Positions 8,633 to 17,584 of a DNA stretch of 50,585 nucleotides are shown here, one piece after another. The stretch's first letter is position 1. Each line of letters starts with the position of its first letter. The stretch covers positions 135,399 through 185,983 of the forward strand of contig JAFGDR010000031.1 in NCBI GenBank assembly GCA_016932035.1, in the 5' to 3' direction. A program made the position numbers and the translations under genes. The notes beneath the pieces are model-generated. The model was not told where the DNA came from. It saw nothing but the letters and a program-made list of their open reading frames with translations, and searched no databases. Origin of the DNA: Candidatus Cloacimonadota bacterium. GTDB taxonomy: Bacteria > Cloacimonadota > Cloacimonadia > JGIOTU-2.

Positions 8633-9136
8633 GTGAAAAAAATACAGAGTTTACTCATCCTAATTCTTATGGTAATACCAATAGTCGTTATTGCACAGAA
8701 AACAACGAAAGTGTATGAAGTAAATGATTCAAAATGTATCGGCTGTACGATCTGTGTGCGCAAAGTACAATGTCCAACCGATGCCATAACAATGGTGAAT
8801 GGTAAAGCTGTTATAGACAAGACAAAATGTATTGCATGTGGTGTATGTGCAGTTCAATGTCCTGTAAAAGCTATTTTTGAGACTGAGATAATAGATAGTA
8901 CTGTACCGAATGATACTAAAGACATTGCAATCATAGAAGAAAGTACTTCTCAAGAAAATATTTTATACGAGGTAATCCCTGAAGCATGTATCGGGTGTAG
9001 AATTTGTGTGAAGAAATGCCCGATGCAGGCAATCAGCATTAAGAAGGGTAAGGCAATTATTGATTCCACGAAATGTAATAATTGTGGAATCTGCGAGAAA
9101 GTTTGTCCTTTCGATGCGATTAGAGAAAAAGAATAG
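8633..9136 (+). CDS. Exported polyferredoxin with four 4Fe-4S motifs
   Basis: 167 residues. GTG 8633 is chosen as start because AAGGAAA precedes it, it begins 7 bp after the upstream stop, and it opens a clean signal peptide (MKKIQSLLILILMVIPIVVIA). Upstream in-frame ATGs would bury that signal. Four cysteine motifs follow: CIGCTICVRKVQCP (x5 before the last Cys instead of x3), CIACGVCAVQCP, CIGCRICVKKCP and CNNCGICEKVCP, arranged as two ferredoxin pairs separated by an acidic linker. It should sit outside the inner membrane, possibly as partner of the FixG/NapH-like protein encoded just before it. Last gene of the operon. Confidence 0.85.
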   Translation: MKKIQSLLILILMVIPIVVIAQKTTKVYEVNDSKCIGCTICVRKVQCPTDAITMVNGKAVIDKTKCIACGVCAVQCPVKAIFETEIIDSTVPNDTKDIAIIEESTSQENILYEVIPEACIGCRICVKKCPMQAISIKKGKAIIDSTKCNNCGICEKVCPFDAIREKE

Positions 9137-9148
9137 GCAGGGAAATCT

Positions 9149-9955
9149 TTACAGATACTGCATCATATCTTTGTTTTTTACCTGTCCATACAATTCAATA
9201 TAAGGCTTAACAGGGCTCGAAACAATTTTTGGGAAAAGCACCTCTTCAATCTGGAAAAATCCAGCAGACTGCGACATCTCGATAAGTATTTTTATAGGCT
9301 TCTTCTCGCCTTTCAAGATATTTACTTTTTGGATCGAGCTTGCGGAATATTTATGAATATCCCCTACTCTTGGTTGCTGAGAGAGTAATGTCGTAATACG
9401 GGAACGTCCCTTTTCCATATCACAACCGTCACCAATAAGAACAAGACCAGCTTCCAGCGAATAGATCTTCTCAGTTGCCATATGACCGAATATACCTTCG
9501 ATGACCATGGATTTAAGGATGCATTTTCTGTGAATGTCTTTACCGTAAATGACATCGAGAATTCTCTGAATAATTGGTTCAGCAATGATGATCCCGATGA
9601 TCTCATGATGATCGCGTGTCGAGGACATACCTACATCATGCAGAAGAGATGCCATAAGAACTGATACCTGGCTATCCTCTACAGTTCCGAGATTTTCATT
9701 CTCCAGATTGAATTTGATGCCTGCTTTATGCAACAAATCAAACATCTTCAGAGCATTGAGTGCTGCCTTACGCATATGCACCGGTCCATGATCGTTATAT
9801 CCGAGACGTTTTATTGAAACTGTATTTGCATAATCCTGAAGAGCTTGTACTTCTTCATCTTCAAATATATGTTCTGCAATTTCTTTTGCCTTTCCCTTAA
9901 GATGGCTGATAATTGTCTTTTCAAGATTCTGTTGTTTATGAGTTTTCTTTATCAT
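9149..9955 (-). CDS. HD-domain metal-dependent phosphohydrolase
   Basis: 268 residues. The HD signature LLHDVGMS is near residue 107, preceded by NDHGPVHMRKAALNALKMF, which supplies the first metal-binding His, as in the HD superfamily. The remaining sequence contains DHHEIIG and a C-terminal region without a recognised domain. No nucleotide-cyclase, GYP or response-regulator domain is present, so the substrate cannot be assigned. It converges on the sigma-54 operon with only 12 bp between stops. A plausible sigma-70 promoter lies upstream at 9993-10020. Confidence 0.8.
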   Translation of the reverse strand: MIKKTHKQQNLEKTIISHLKGKAKEIAEHIFEDEEVQALQDYANTVSIKRLGYNDHGPVHMRKAALNALKMFDLLHKAGIKFNLENENLGTVEDSQVSVLMASLLHDVGMSSTRDHHEIIGIIIAEPIIQRILDVIYGKDIHRKCILKSMVIEGIFGHMATEKIYSLEAGLVLIGDGCDMEKGRSRITTLLSQQPRVGDIHKYSASSIQKVNILKGEKKPIKILIEMSQSAGFFQIEEVLFPKIVSSPVKPYIELYGQVKNKDMMQYL

Positions 9956-9992
9956 ACTATGTTTTCTTTTCCATTTTACTTTTTACAATGAA

Positions 9993-10020
9993 AGTGTAGC
10001 ATTTGACATATACTTGTCAA
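9993..10020 (-). promoter_or_regulatory. Sigma-70-like promoter of the HD gene, overlapped by an inverted repeat
   Basis: On the minus strand TTGACA (10020-10015) is followed after 16 bases by TACACT (9998-9993), about 38 bp before the ATG. The -35 hexamer forms one arm of the perfect inverted repeat TTGACA-N6-TGTCAA at 10003-10020, so a repressor site could overlap the promoter. Confidence 0.5.
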
Positions 10021-10056
10021 TAAGAATGTAATAAAGTTGAAAGTGGTACGAATGAA

Positions 10057-10095
10057 AATTAAAAAAAGGAATGCTCCTCATATTGGGAGCATTCC
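10057..10095 (-). terminator. Intrinsic terminator of the RND efflux operon
   Basis: A 10-bp perfect stem, GGAATGCTCC (10068-10077) with GGAGCATTCC (10086-10095). On the minus strand it is followed by seven T residues. It lies 26 bp beyond the RND pump stop codon and ends the tetR-tolC-adaptor-pump transcript. Confidence 0.85.
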
Positions 10096-10120
10096 AATTT
10101 ATATAGATTGTTTATAATCT

Positions 10121-13100
10121 TTATTTGGTGTCTTTATTGTATTTCTTGTATGAGATCCTCTCGACCAATGAATAGATAGTCGGGATAATCAGCAGGGTAA
10201 AGAAAGTTGCGGTAATTAGACCCCCAATAACTGCAATTGCGATCGGTGAGCGCATTTCTGAGCCCTGACCTGTACTGATTGCCATTGGGAGCATGCCTCC
10301 GATCGTTGTTATAGCTGTTATCAGAACCGGTCTCATCCTATCAGAACCTGCCTGCAAGATCGATCTTTGGGGAGAGAGCCCCTCTTTTCTCAGCTGATTA
10401 ATATGATCAATTAGCACAATACCGTTGTTCACCACAATACCAGAAAGCACGATAATGCCAACGAACGTAATAGCGCTAAGTGTGGTTCCGGTGGCAACAA
10501 GTATATAGATAACACCAATATATGCCAATGGGAGTGTGAACATGATCACAAACGGCTGTTTGAAGGATTCGAATTGTGATGCAAGAATAACATACACAAG
10601 AAGGACTGCGAGAAGAAGGGCAAGGAATAAGGTAAGGAAGCTTTCTTTCATGTCTTCATACGCCCCACCGTACTCGATGAAGTATCCAAGCGGAAGGTCA
10701 TCTGTAATATCCGTGAGTTCCTTTTTGATCTTCAGAACTGTTCCGCTAAGGTCTTTTCCTTTCAGGTCAGCGGTTATTGTAACCTTCCTCGTCTGATGTT
10801 CGCGCGATATTGTCAGAGGACCTTCACCAATATCCCATGAAGCTATTTGCTTAAGGGGGATCGAAAATCCCATCGGTGAAACTAAAGTAATATCTTCAAG
10901 ATTTTTGATACTGTTCCTGTCTTCCTTATCATATCGTACGAAGATATCGATCTCATCTCCTGCTTCACGAAAGATACCTGCCACCGTTCCATAAGTTGCG
11001 GTTCTGATCGCAGATTCGATCTGTGCCGTTGTCAGGCCGTATCTAAATGCCTTATCTCTGTTTATCTTAATGTGAAGTTCGGGCTTCGCTTGCTTGTAGG
11101 TATTTTTAACATCGATGATACCTGGAATTGACGAAATTTTATCTTCAATCTGAAGACTTATCTTTCGGAGATAATTGAGATCCTTCCCAAATATTTTGAT
11201 CGAAATAGGATCACCTGAACCGCCCATCATCTCGCCGGACATATCAGAGAATGTGATATCTACATCTTCGTAGCGGGGAAATTTCTGCCTTATTGCTTCT
11301 TTTATTTCGTCAGAACTGCGGTCGCGATCTTCTTTGTAACTGATCCTGAAAAATATCTGCGATTCGTTGGATCCCTGAGGATTAGTAGGGTCGGCTGCTG
11401 CCATACCTTCTGTCATAGCGCCGGTAGCAGACATGACATCGATGACTTCAGGAATTTCTTCAATGATCGCTTCGAGGTCATGCACAAGAGCACTTGTCTG
11501 GTCAAGACTTGTACCCACAGGAGCTTTTACCGTCATGACCTGCATGGGCATATCGGATTTCGGCATGAATTCAGCTCCAACAAACGGTATAAGTAAAATT
11601 GCAAGTACAAAGAAAGCAAGCGTAATTAAAATGATTTTCCCCCGATGATGCAGAGACCAATTGAGAACTCGAACATAGAAATTACGCAGCTTGATGAATA
11701 TCTTACCTGTCGCCTGCATGTATTCTTCGCCCGACGCTCGCTTTTTAAAAATGACAGAAGCAAGCATAGGAACGATCGTAAGGGCTACGAATAATGATGC
11801 AAAGAGAGAGAATGCAACAGTGAGTGCCATGCCGCGGACAAGCTGACCGGTAAATCCTCCCGCAAAAATCATGGGTGCAAAAACAGCAATTGTGGTCAGC
11901 GTTGATGCAGTTATCGCCATACCAACCTGCGAAGCACCGATAATCGCTGCTTCAAAACGCTTCTTCCCTTTTTCAAGATGACGATAGATGTTCTCGATCA
12001 CAACAATAGAGTTATCTACCAGCATACCAACCCCGAGCGCCAGACCTCCAAGTGTCATGATGTTCAGTGAATATTTTGCCAGGTAAATTGGAATAAAAGT
12101 AACGATTACCGAGATGGGGATTGCAAGAGAAATGATAAGCGTCGGACGCCAGTTTCTTAGAAAGAGGAACATGATCAATATTGCAATGAGACCACCAAAT
12201 ATAAGAGTATTTCCTGTTTTTGACGTTATTCTTGCTACGATATCACCCTGATCAAAGATCTCCACAAATTTGATGTCTTCAGGAAGGGTTTCCTTGATCT
12301 TAACCAATTCTTCATTGATAATTTTAGAAACCTTCAGTGTGTTTGCACCGGACTCTTTACTTATCCAGAGCATGACGGTAGGTTTACCGTTCGTGAGAAC
12401 TTTATATCGTACTTCTGCAAATCCATCTACAACTCGAGCTATATCCTTCACATAGATGACTTTGCCGCTTTTACTCATCCCGATAGGGGTGTTTGCAATT
12501 TCCTCGGTTGATGTGAATTGACCGAGTGATCGAATCATATATTCATTGATACCTTCGTCGATATAACCGGCACTCATATTAAGATTTTGAGCGCCAATGA
12601 TCTGAACCACATCATCGATGGAAATCCCATTCTGCTCCAGCTTGACTTTGTCGATAATGACCTGCTTCTGCGGTTCGTCTCCACCCATCATTGAAATGGA
12701 AGCAACCCCCTTGAGATGCTTGAGTTTAGGCTCGACCTCATCTTCGAGTATCTTCTTAAGCTGATAGGTATTCTCCATACCGGTAACACCATAATATAAA
12801 ACCGGCATTTCAGAGAGATTGAACTTAACAACCATTGGACGATTTGCATCTTCCGGAAGATAATCAAGGTTCATATCGATCGCATCTCGAAGATCTTGTG
12901 CAGCAAAATCAAGATTTGTGCCCCAGACAAATTCAACAAGAATGAGAGAAATGTTCTCCATGCTTTCGGACTTGAGATTTTTAATATTTTTAACACCGGC
13001 AATGGAAGTTTCGAGAAGCTTTGTTATAACCTCTTCGACATCTTGGGATGAAGCTCCCGGATAATATGTCACAACTGAGATGGTAGGATAGTCGAGATCC

Positions 13101-13213
13101 GGAAGCATTTCAAAACCGATCATCAGGAATGATACAATACCCAATATGACAACCAACACAGTGAGCATCGTTACAGTGACGCGTCTGTTAACGGAAAATT
13201 CTGGTAATTTCAT
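10121..13213 (-). CDS. RND family efflux pump, inner-membrane subunit (HAE1/AcrB-like)
   Basis: 1030 residues, the usual size for AcrB/MdtB-type transporters, with a first membrane helix at about 12-32 followed by a large periplasmic loop, then two clusters of helices. The family motif around the proton-relay Asp is present (GVGMLVDNSIVVIENIYRHL), and the C-terminal half repeats the pattern (FVGIIVLSGIVVNNGIVLID). The periplasmic porter regions include ASSQDVEEVITKLLE-type sequence near the N-terminus, as in multidrug rather than heavy-metal pumps. It works with the adaptor and TolC proteins encoded just upstream. Drug substrates are unknown. Confidence 0.94.
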   Translation of the reverse strand: MKLPEFSVNRRVTVTMLTVLVVILGIVSFLMIGFEMLPDLDYPTISVVTYYPGASSQDVEEVITKLLETSIAGVKNIKNLKSESMENISLILVEFVWGTNLDFAAQDLRDAIDMNLDYLPEDANRPMVVKFNLSEMPVLYYGVTGMENTYQLKKILEDEVEPKLKHLKGVASISMMGGDEPQKQVIIDKVKLEQNGISIDDVVQIIGAQNLNMSAGYIDEGINEYMIRSLGQFTSTEEIANTPIGMSKSGKVIYVKDIARVVDGFAEVRYKVLTNGKPTVMLWISKESGANTLKVSKIINEELVKIKETLPEDIKFVEIFDQGDIVARITSKTGNTLIFGGLIAILIMFLFLRNWRPTLIISLAIPISVIVTFIPIYLAKYSLNIMTLGGLALGVGMLVDNSIVVIENIYRHLEKGKKRFEAAIIGASQVGMAITASTLTTIAVFAPMIFAGGFTGQLVRGMALTVAFSLFASLFVALTIVPMLASVIFKKRASGEEYMQATGKIFIKLRNFYVRVLNWSLHHRGKIILITLAFFVLAILLIPFVGAEFMPKSDMPMQVMTVKAPVGTSLDQTSALVHDLEAIIEEIPEVIDVMSATGAMTEGMAAADPTNPQGSNESQIFFRISYKEDRDRSSDEIKEAIRQKFPRYEDVDITFSDMSGEMMGGSGDPISIKIFGKDLNYLRKISLQIEDKISSIPGIIDVKNTYKQAKPELHIKINRDKAFRYGLTTAQIESAIRTATYGTVAGIFREAGDEIDIFVRYDKEDRNSIKNLEDITLVSPMGFSIPLKQIASWDIGEGPLTISREHQTRKVTITADLKGKDLSGTVLKIKKELTDITDDLPLGYFIEYGGAYEDMKESFLTLFLALLLAVLLVYVILASQFESFKQPFVIMFTLPLAYIGVIYILVATGTTLSAITFVGIIVLSGIVVNNGIVLIDHINQLRKEGLSPQRSILQAGSDRMRPVLITAITTIGGMLPMAISTGQGSEMRSPIAIAVIGGLITATFFTLLIIPTIYSLVERISYKKYNKDTK

Positions 13214-13241
13214 GATAAGATCTCCTTGTGTGTGGTGTGCA

Positions 13242-14273
13242 TTACTGGTTTCTAATTATTACTTCAGAACCATCAGGCAGACCGATCGCACCGCTGATAA
13301 TCACAAGATCATTTTCACTAAGTCCTGATAAAATCTCAACCTCGGTTTCGTTCGACAACCCTCGAGTAATTGCCTGTTTTGATGCTTTTGATTTACTCAC
13401 CACAAAAACATAATTGTCATCGACAAGAGCATCTTTGGGAATGATCAGAGTTTTAGATGAGCTTTTTATTACAATATCTGTAAGCGCAAATTGATTTGGT
13501 TTGAGTGAATGGTCACGGTTGTCAATATTGATCGCGCAGGGGAAGGTTCCGGACATCATATCTGCTTCAGGAGAGATGAAAGTAACCGTACCCAGGAAAT
13601 ATTGGTCAGGTTCACTATCAACAAAGATATAGGCCTTTTGTCCTTTTTTGATCTTATTGATGTCTACGTCCGAGATGTTTACATTCATTTTGAGTTTATC
13701 AAGAGTGACGATGCGGAACAGGGCAGGATCTCCATATGCGCTTGGGAGCATAGGAGAAAAGGATTCACCCTCATGTTTTGTGCGAAGGGTTACGATTCCG
13801 TCGAAAGGTGCTTTGATTTGTGTGTTATTCTTGATAAAATTATATGCCGATTCTGCTGTCTTGTATTCAGATTCGATCTGGTCGAAAGTTTGTTTGTCCA
13901 CAGAACCGGTATTTTTGAGGGACTTCATTCGCTCATAATTTTTCTTTGCAACCTCGAACTGTGCTTCTGCCTGTCTGAGCTGTGTGCTGTCCATGATCGC
14001 AAGCACCTGTCCCTTGTGAACGTTATCACCTTCTTGAACAAAAATTTTATTGATCTTCATGCTAAGTTCGGGACCAACGAGTGCCGCTTTTTCTGCTTCC
14101 AATGTTCCGGAATAGGTCACTACCTCTTCGATATCTTTGATTTTAACTTTTTCTACTTGGACAATATTTTTACCTGTTGATATGATCTCTTCCTCAACTT
14201 TCGCTTTTTGTGAACAAGCAGTAAAGGATATGACGATCAGTATAAGTGCCAGAGTTACTATTTTATAGTTCAT
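13242..14273 (-). CDS. RND efflux periplasmic adaptor (membrane fusion lipoprotein)
   Basis: 343 residues beginning with a lipoprotein signal (SFTAC lipobox, acylated Cys about residue 21). The body has the typical fusion-protein order: a lipoyl half-motif (SMKINKIFVQEGDNVHKGQ), a coiled-coil hairpin (about 95-150), the second lipoyl half (IKAPFDGIVTLR), then beta-barrel and membrane-proximal domains. It links the RND pump to the outer-membrane channel. It lies 28 bp before the pump gene and 13 bp after the tolC-like gene on the same strand. Confidence 0.92.
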   Translation of the reverse strand: MNYKIVTLALILIVISFTACSQKAKVEEEIISTGKNIVQVEKVKIKDIEEVVTYSGTLEAEKAALVGPELSMKINKIFVQEGDNVHKGQVLAIMDSTQLRQAEAQFEVAKKNYERMKSLKNTGSVDKQTFDQIESEYKTAESAYNFIKNNTQIKAPFDGIVTLRTKHEGESFSPMLPSAYGDPALFRIVTLDKLKMNVNISDVDINKIKKGQKAYIFVDSEPDQYFLGTVTFISPEADMMSGTFPCAINIDNRDHSLKPNQFALTDIVIKSSSKTLIIPKDALVDDNYVFVVSKSKASKQAITRGLSNETEVEILSGLSENDLVIISGAIGLPDGSEVIIRNQ

Positions 14274-14286
14274 GTGTTCCTCTCAA

Positions 14287-15687
14287 TTATTTGTTTGTAT
14301 ATTTTTCCAAGGCATACTTTGCTCGCACAAAATCATAGTAAGACGTTTGCAAGCCCAGTTCTATGCTGTAAAGCATTATCTCTGAATCCATTAATTCTGT
14401 ATTGGTGACCATTCCCTGGTCAAAAAGGTCATTTACGATACTATAATTTTCTTTTGCATTCTCATATGCCAACTTCCCGCTCATCACTTTTTTTGCTTTT
14501 GTGATCAGGTCGTACACGCAGTTTTCAGCTGCCATGAGAATTTTCTGACGTGCATCTTCCAGCTTGAGTCTTGTGCTTTTATACTCATAGCTGCTTTTTT
14601 TAAGATTGGTAATGTTTGTACCAAAATGGAAAATTGGAACTGAAAATACAGCAGCTATGTTCCATGTATCAGCACCATCAAAATTGAGTTTGTCATCCTG
14701 GTCAAATGTACGGGTGTACTTTAGATTGAAAGAAGGAAGAAAGTTGCTGATAGCCAGTTTGTGCGCAGTCTTGGCAATTCGATCTGTAAGTTCCAGGCTT
14801 TTTAGATCAGGATTTTCAGATTTGACAATGGAAAGCACATAACTCAGCGTATCATATTTAGTAACCTCAGACATAGAGTGCAATAGTGAAATCTCATTAT
14901 CATAGGATGTAAGGTCAATGCGGTCAGGCATAGCAGCATCAGACAGAGACTGCAAGCCGAGAATGTTGAACCAGTATGTTTTCAGAACAGATAAACTATT
15001 CTTCAACTGCTCAAGTGTGATCTTGTCATTTTCGACCTTTACTTCCCACTGAAGCACATCGGATTTTGTAACCATTCCCACATCGAATTTATCCTGAATT
15101 TTTTTCAACTGAGCTCTGCTGGATGCCAGGCTTTTATTTGCGATCTTGATCATATCTTGGATATTAAGAATATTAAGATATGAATCTGCAACATTGTACT
15201 CGAGATCGTTCTGTGTGCTTGCAAGGCTTTGTAGTGCCTGCTTTGTGCTCAATCTTGCGATCGTATAACCGAGAAAGAGTTTCCCGCCATTGAATATTGG
15301 CTGTTGCAGCGTAATATCGGTCGTGTATGTTGTTTTGTAAATTCCGCCGCTCAATTCACCGGCAGATATCGGAACATAGTCACCAGTCGGCACATCGAAT
15401 GCATCGAAAACCGGTAATTTATAAACTGTGTTCGCTTCGTTGTAGGTTTCATCGTCTATCCTAAAAGCCATTGCATTGAAATCAAGTTTCGGGAAGAAAT
15501 TCGTAAGAGCATTTTTTTCATTCCACTTTGAATTTAGATAATCATATTTTTCAGCATTAAAACTCTTGTTGTTCTTGAGAGCAGTTGAGATCGCATCATT
15601 AAGAGTTATGGCAGAAAGATGGAAGCCCATCAAGAACAGCAGAAGGATCAAAAACTTGAAAGCCCTGAAAATGAGTTTTTTACTCAT
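14287..15687 (-). CDS. TolC family outer-membrane efflux protein
   Basis: 466 residues with a signal peptide (FKFLILLLFLMGFHLSA) followed by LNDAISTALKNNKSF, the characteristic opening of OEP domains. Two related halves each contain long helical stretches (for example VADSYLNILNIQDMIKIA and LKSLELTDRIAKTAHKLA) that form the periplasmic tunnel. It is the outer-membrane exit duct for the RND system encoded downstream, in the order tetR, tolC, adaptor, pump. Confidence 0.92.
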   Translation of the reverse strand: MSKKLIFRAFKFLILLLFLMGFHLSAITLNDAISTALKNNKSFNAEKYDYLNSKWNEKNALTNFFPKLDFNAMAFRIDDETYNEANTVYKLPVFDAFDVPTGDYVPISAGELSGGIYKTTYTTDITLQQPIFNGGKLFLGYTIARLSTKQALQSLASTQNDLEYNVADSYLNILNIQDMIKIANKSLASSRAQLKKIQDKFDVGMVTKSDVLQWEVKVENDKITLEQLKNSLSVLKTYWFNILGLQSLSDAAMPDRIDLTSYDNEISLLHSMSEVTKYDTLSYVLSIVKSENPDLKSLELTDRIAKTAHKLAISNFLPSFNLKYTRTFDQDDKLNFDGADTWNIAAVFSVPIFHFGTNITNLKKSSYEYKSTRLKLEDARQKILMAAENCVYDLITKAKKVMSGKLAYENAKENYSIVNDLFDQGMVTNTELMDSEIMLYSIELGLQTSYYDFVRAKYALEKYTNK

Positions 15688-15709
15688 GTATATCTCCTTA
15701 TTATATAAT

Positions 15710-16321
15710 TTATGGTTTCATTCCCTTGAATATTAAATCGATGAGATCGTCGGTATTCTCAAAAAGTGTTTCCGTATCAAATTCAGGATCAAAGATGTAC
15801 ATCATCATTTGCGTCAGAAGAACGGAATAGAATATTTTTGTTGCATCGAAGGTGTTGATATCGCGGGATATAATATTATTTTTTTTGAATCTATCCAATA
15901 ATTTTTGGAATGATTTCATGAGTTCAATATCAAGGAAGATACCCTTCTGGATATGCGCATCGGAGGAAAGGGTTGCAATAAAAATCTCCTTTAGACTATC
16001 CTTATTTACTAATAACGGGATACTAAAAATTTTTCTTAGGAGTAATTTTATCGCATCTTTCGCTTTTTGCTCTGTAAGATTAACGGTAAAAATTTCATCA
16101 CTATCAGCGATTTTGAATTCCATCTGCTCCTGTATGATATCGAGCAGAAGATCGTGCTTTGAGGGGAAGTAGTTATATAAAGTTCCAACTGCCACATTAG
16201 ATTTTTCTGCGATATCCTGCATGGATGTATTCGAGAATCCTTTCTTGTTAAATAGGTCAACTGCGGCTGCAAAGATCCTATCTTTTCGGGCTGTTTTCTT
16301 TTTTTCTCTTAAACCAGTCAT
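15710..16321 (-). CDS. TetR/AcrR family transcriptional repressor of the efflux operon
   Basis: 203 residues with the N-terminal TetR helix-turn-helix at about residues 10-60 (KDRIFAAAVDLFNKKGFSN, DIAEKSNVAVGTLYNYFPSK) and a helical ligand-binding C-terminal domain. It is the first gene of the minus-strand efflux operon, 22 bp before tolC. Two palindromes just upstream of its start (16337-16348 and 16353-16364) are good candidate operators. Autorepression relieved by a pump substrate is the usual mode for this family. Confidence 0.93.
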   Translation of the reverse strand: MTGLREKKKTARKDRIFAAAVDLFNKKGFSNTSMQDIAEKSNVAVGTLYNYFPSKHDLLLDIIQEQMEFKIADSDEIFTVNLTEQKAKDAIKLLLRKIFSIPLLVNKDSLKEIFIATLSSDAHIQKGIFLDIELMKSFQKLLDRFKKNNIISRDINTFDATKIFYSVLLTQMMMYIFDPEFDTETLFENTDDLIDLIFKGMKP

Positions 16322-16336
16322 GATATCTCCAAAAAA

Positions 16337-16364
16337 TGAATAGATTCAAAAATGAATTGGTTCA
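16337..16364. promoter_or_regulatory. Tandem candidate TetR operators
   Basis: Two 12-bp palindromes of the form TGAAT/TTCA: TGAATAGATTCA (16337-16348) and TGAATTGGTTCA (16353-16364), with centres 16 bp apart. They lie 15-43 bp upstream of the repressor start and just downstream of a minus-strand TTGACA (16394-16389), where they would cover the transcription start. The arrangement fits binding of two repressor dimers. Confidence 0.6.
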
Positions 16365-16484
16365 CTTTTTTGTGGCTTCAATAAAAGCTGTCAAATTATT
16401 TAACATAGAATAAAAATATTTGACATTATTTAATCCTTATTTGTAAACGTTGAACTACATTGATAAAAAACCAGAGGAGATGCT

Positions 16485-17579
16485 ATGGAAGAAAAACAAG
16501 CTAAGGTTTTCAGGTTCAGGGATATCTTTAAAGCATGGAATCATACTTTCAGATTCCATCGTTTGATGATATCAGGTTTTGCGTATATCCTTATGGGGAT
16601 TATTGCATATTTCCTCATATTCGATGACTTTCTTATTCCAGTTTCTATGTTCGGTATGAAAGATACGTTATTGGTCGCTCTTAACCTCTTTTCCGTTAAA
16701 TCGATCATCGGTATAATCTTGATTGCGTTCATTATGTTTATCGCCCGAATGTGCATTGCATATTCCATCAGGACTGAGGTGGTTGATGATGAGATATTCG
16801 TTGGATGGAAAGATGTTTTCAAATTCTTAGGTAAACATATTAAGACATTTGTATTTTATGTGTTAGGATGGATTTTGCTCTTTGTTCTCATTGCACTTGG
16901 TCATCTCTTCTTCTATGTAATCGGTATGATCCCCTATGTTGGTTCACTTTGGCTATCAATCATGTATCTTATCCCTTTTGTGATTTCTCTTTTTGCAGTT
17001 CTTGCAGGGGTCATTCTATGCTTTGCATGTACCTATGGCGCTGTTATCGTTGGTGTCGAGCAGGAATCTGCAATGGACAGTATCATAAGTCTATTCCATC
17101 TTATTAAGGACCACGGCGTTTATATCATTGCCACACATGCGCTATCATGGCTCGTAGGAACCATTGCATTCTGTTTCGTTTTCGTCGTCGTTCAGGGCGC
17201 GGTGGCACTCACAAGCTGGGGCGCACATCTCATCATGGGACAGGAGTTTGCTAAGATAACAATTCCGAGTTTCTTTGGATTTCTGGGCCTTCTCTTTCCA
17301 AAACTAAATATGGTTTATGGCGTAGGTGGATATTATCTTGTTCCAGGATTTATCATAGGTATTTTCCTGATTCTGATAGCAGGTATGCTCTATTCCTATT
17401 TCTTTAATTATATGTCCGCAGCAGAAACCTTCATCTATCTTTCATCACAGGATAAATTTTACCCAAAGAGAAAAGATGACGATGTCGATCTTGATGAGGA
17501 CGAAGAAGACGAGGAAAAAGATGACGTGGAAGAAGAAGTCGATGTTGAGATCGATGTCGAAGAAAAAGAGAAAGAATAG
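16485..17579 (+). CDS. Polytopic membrane protein with highly acidic C-terminal tail
   Basis: 364 residues with about six hydrophobic helices (starting near residues 27, 60, 124, 160, 225 and 290) after a cytoplasmic N-terminus containing KVFRFRDIFKAWNHTF. The last 40 or so residues are almost all Asp, Glu and Lys, giving a strongly acidic cytoplasmic tail. The layout resembles uncharacterised multi-helix membrane proteins; I do not recognise the family. It has a good SD (GAGGAG). It is 5 bp upstream of the aldolase gene, so the two are probably co-transcribed. A TTGACA at 16420-16425 may be its -35 element. Confidence 0.7.
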   Translation: MEEKQAKVFRFRDIFKAWNHTFRFHRLMISGFAYILMGIIAYFLIFDDFLIPVSMFGMKDTLLVALNLFSVKSIIGIILIAFIMFIARMCIAYSIRTEVVDDEIFVGWKDVFKFLGKHIKTFVFYVLGWILLFVLIALGHLFFYVIGMIPYVGSLWLSIMYLIPFVISLFAVLAGVILCFACTYGAVIVGVEQESAMDSIISLFHLIKDHGVYIIATHALSWLVGTIAFCFVFVVVQGAVALTSWGAHLIMGQEFAKITIPSFFGFLGLLFPKLNMVYGVGGYYLVPGFIIGIFLILIAGMLYSYFFNYMSAAETFIYLSSQDKFYPKRKDDDVDLDEDEEDEEKDDVEEEVDVEIDVEEKEKE

Positions 17580-17584
17580 TAACA

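Noticed and set aside
9137-9148. Terminator between the sigma-54 operon and the HD gene
   Set aside because: Only 12 bp separate the convergent stops and no hairpin can be drawn there.
13509-14180. A 223-codon plus-strand ORF
   Set aside because: It is antisense to the RND adaptor gene and has no SD or recognisable domain.
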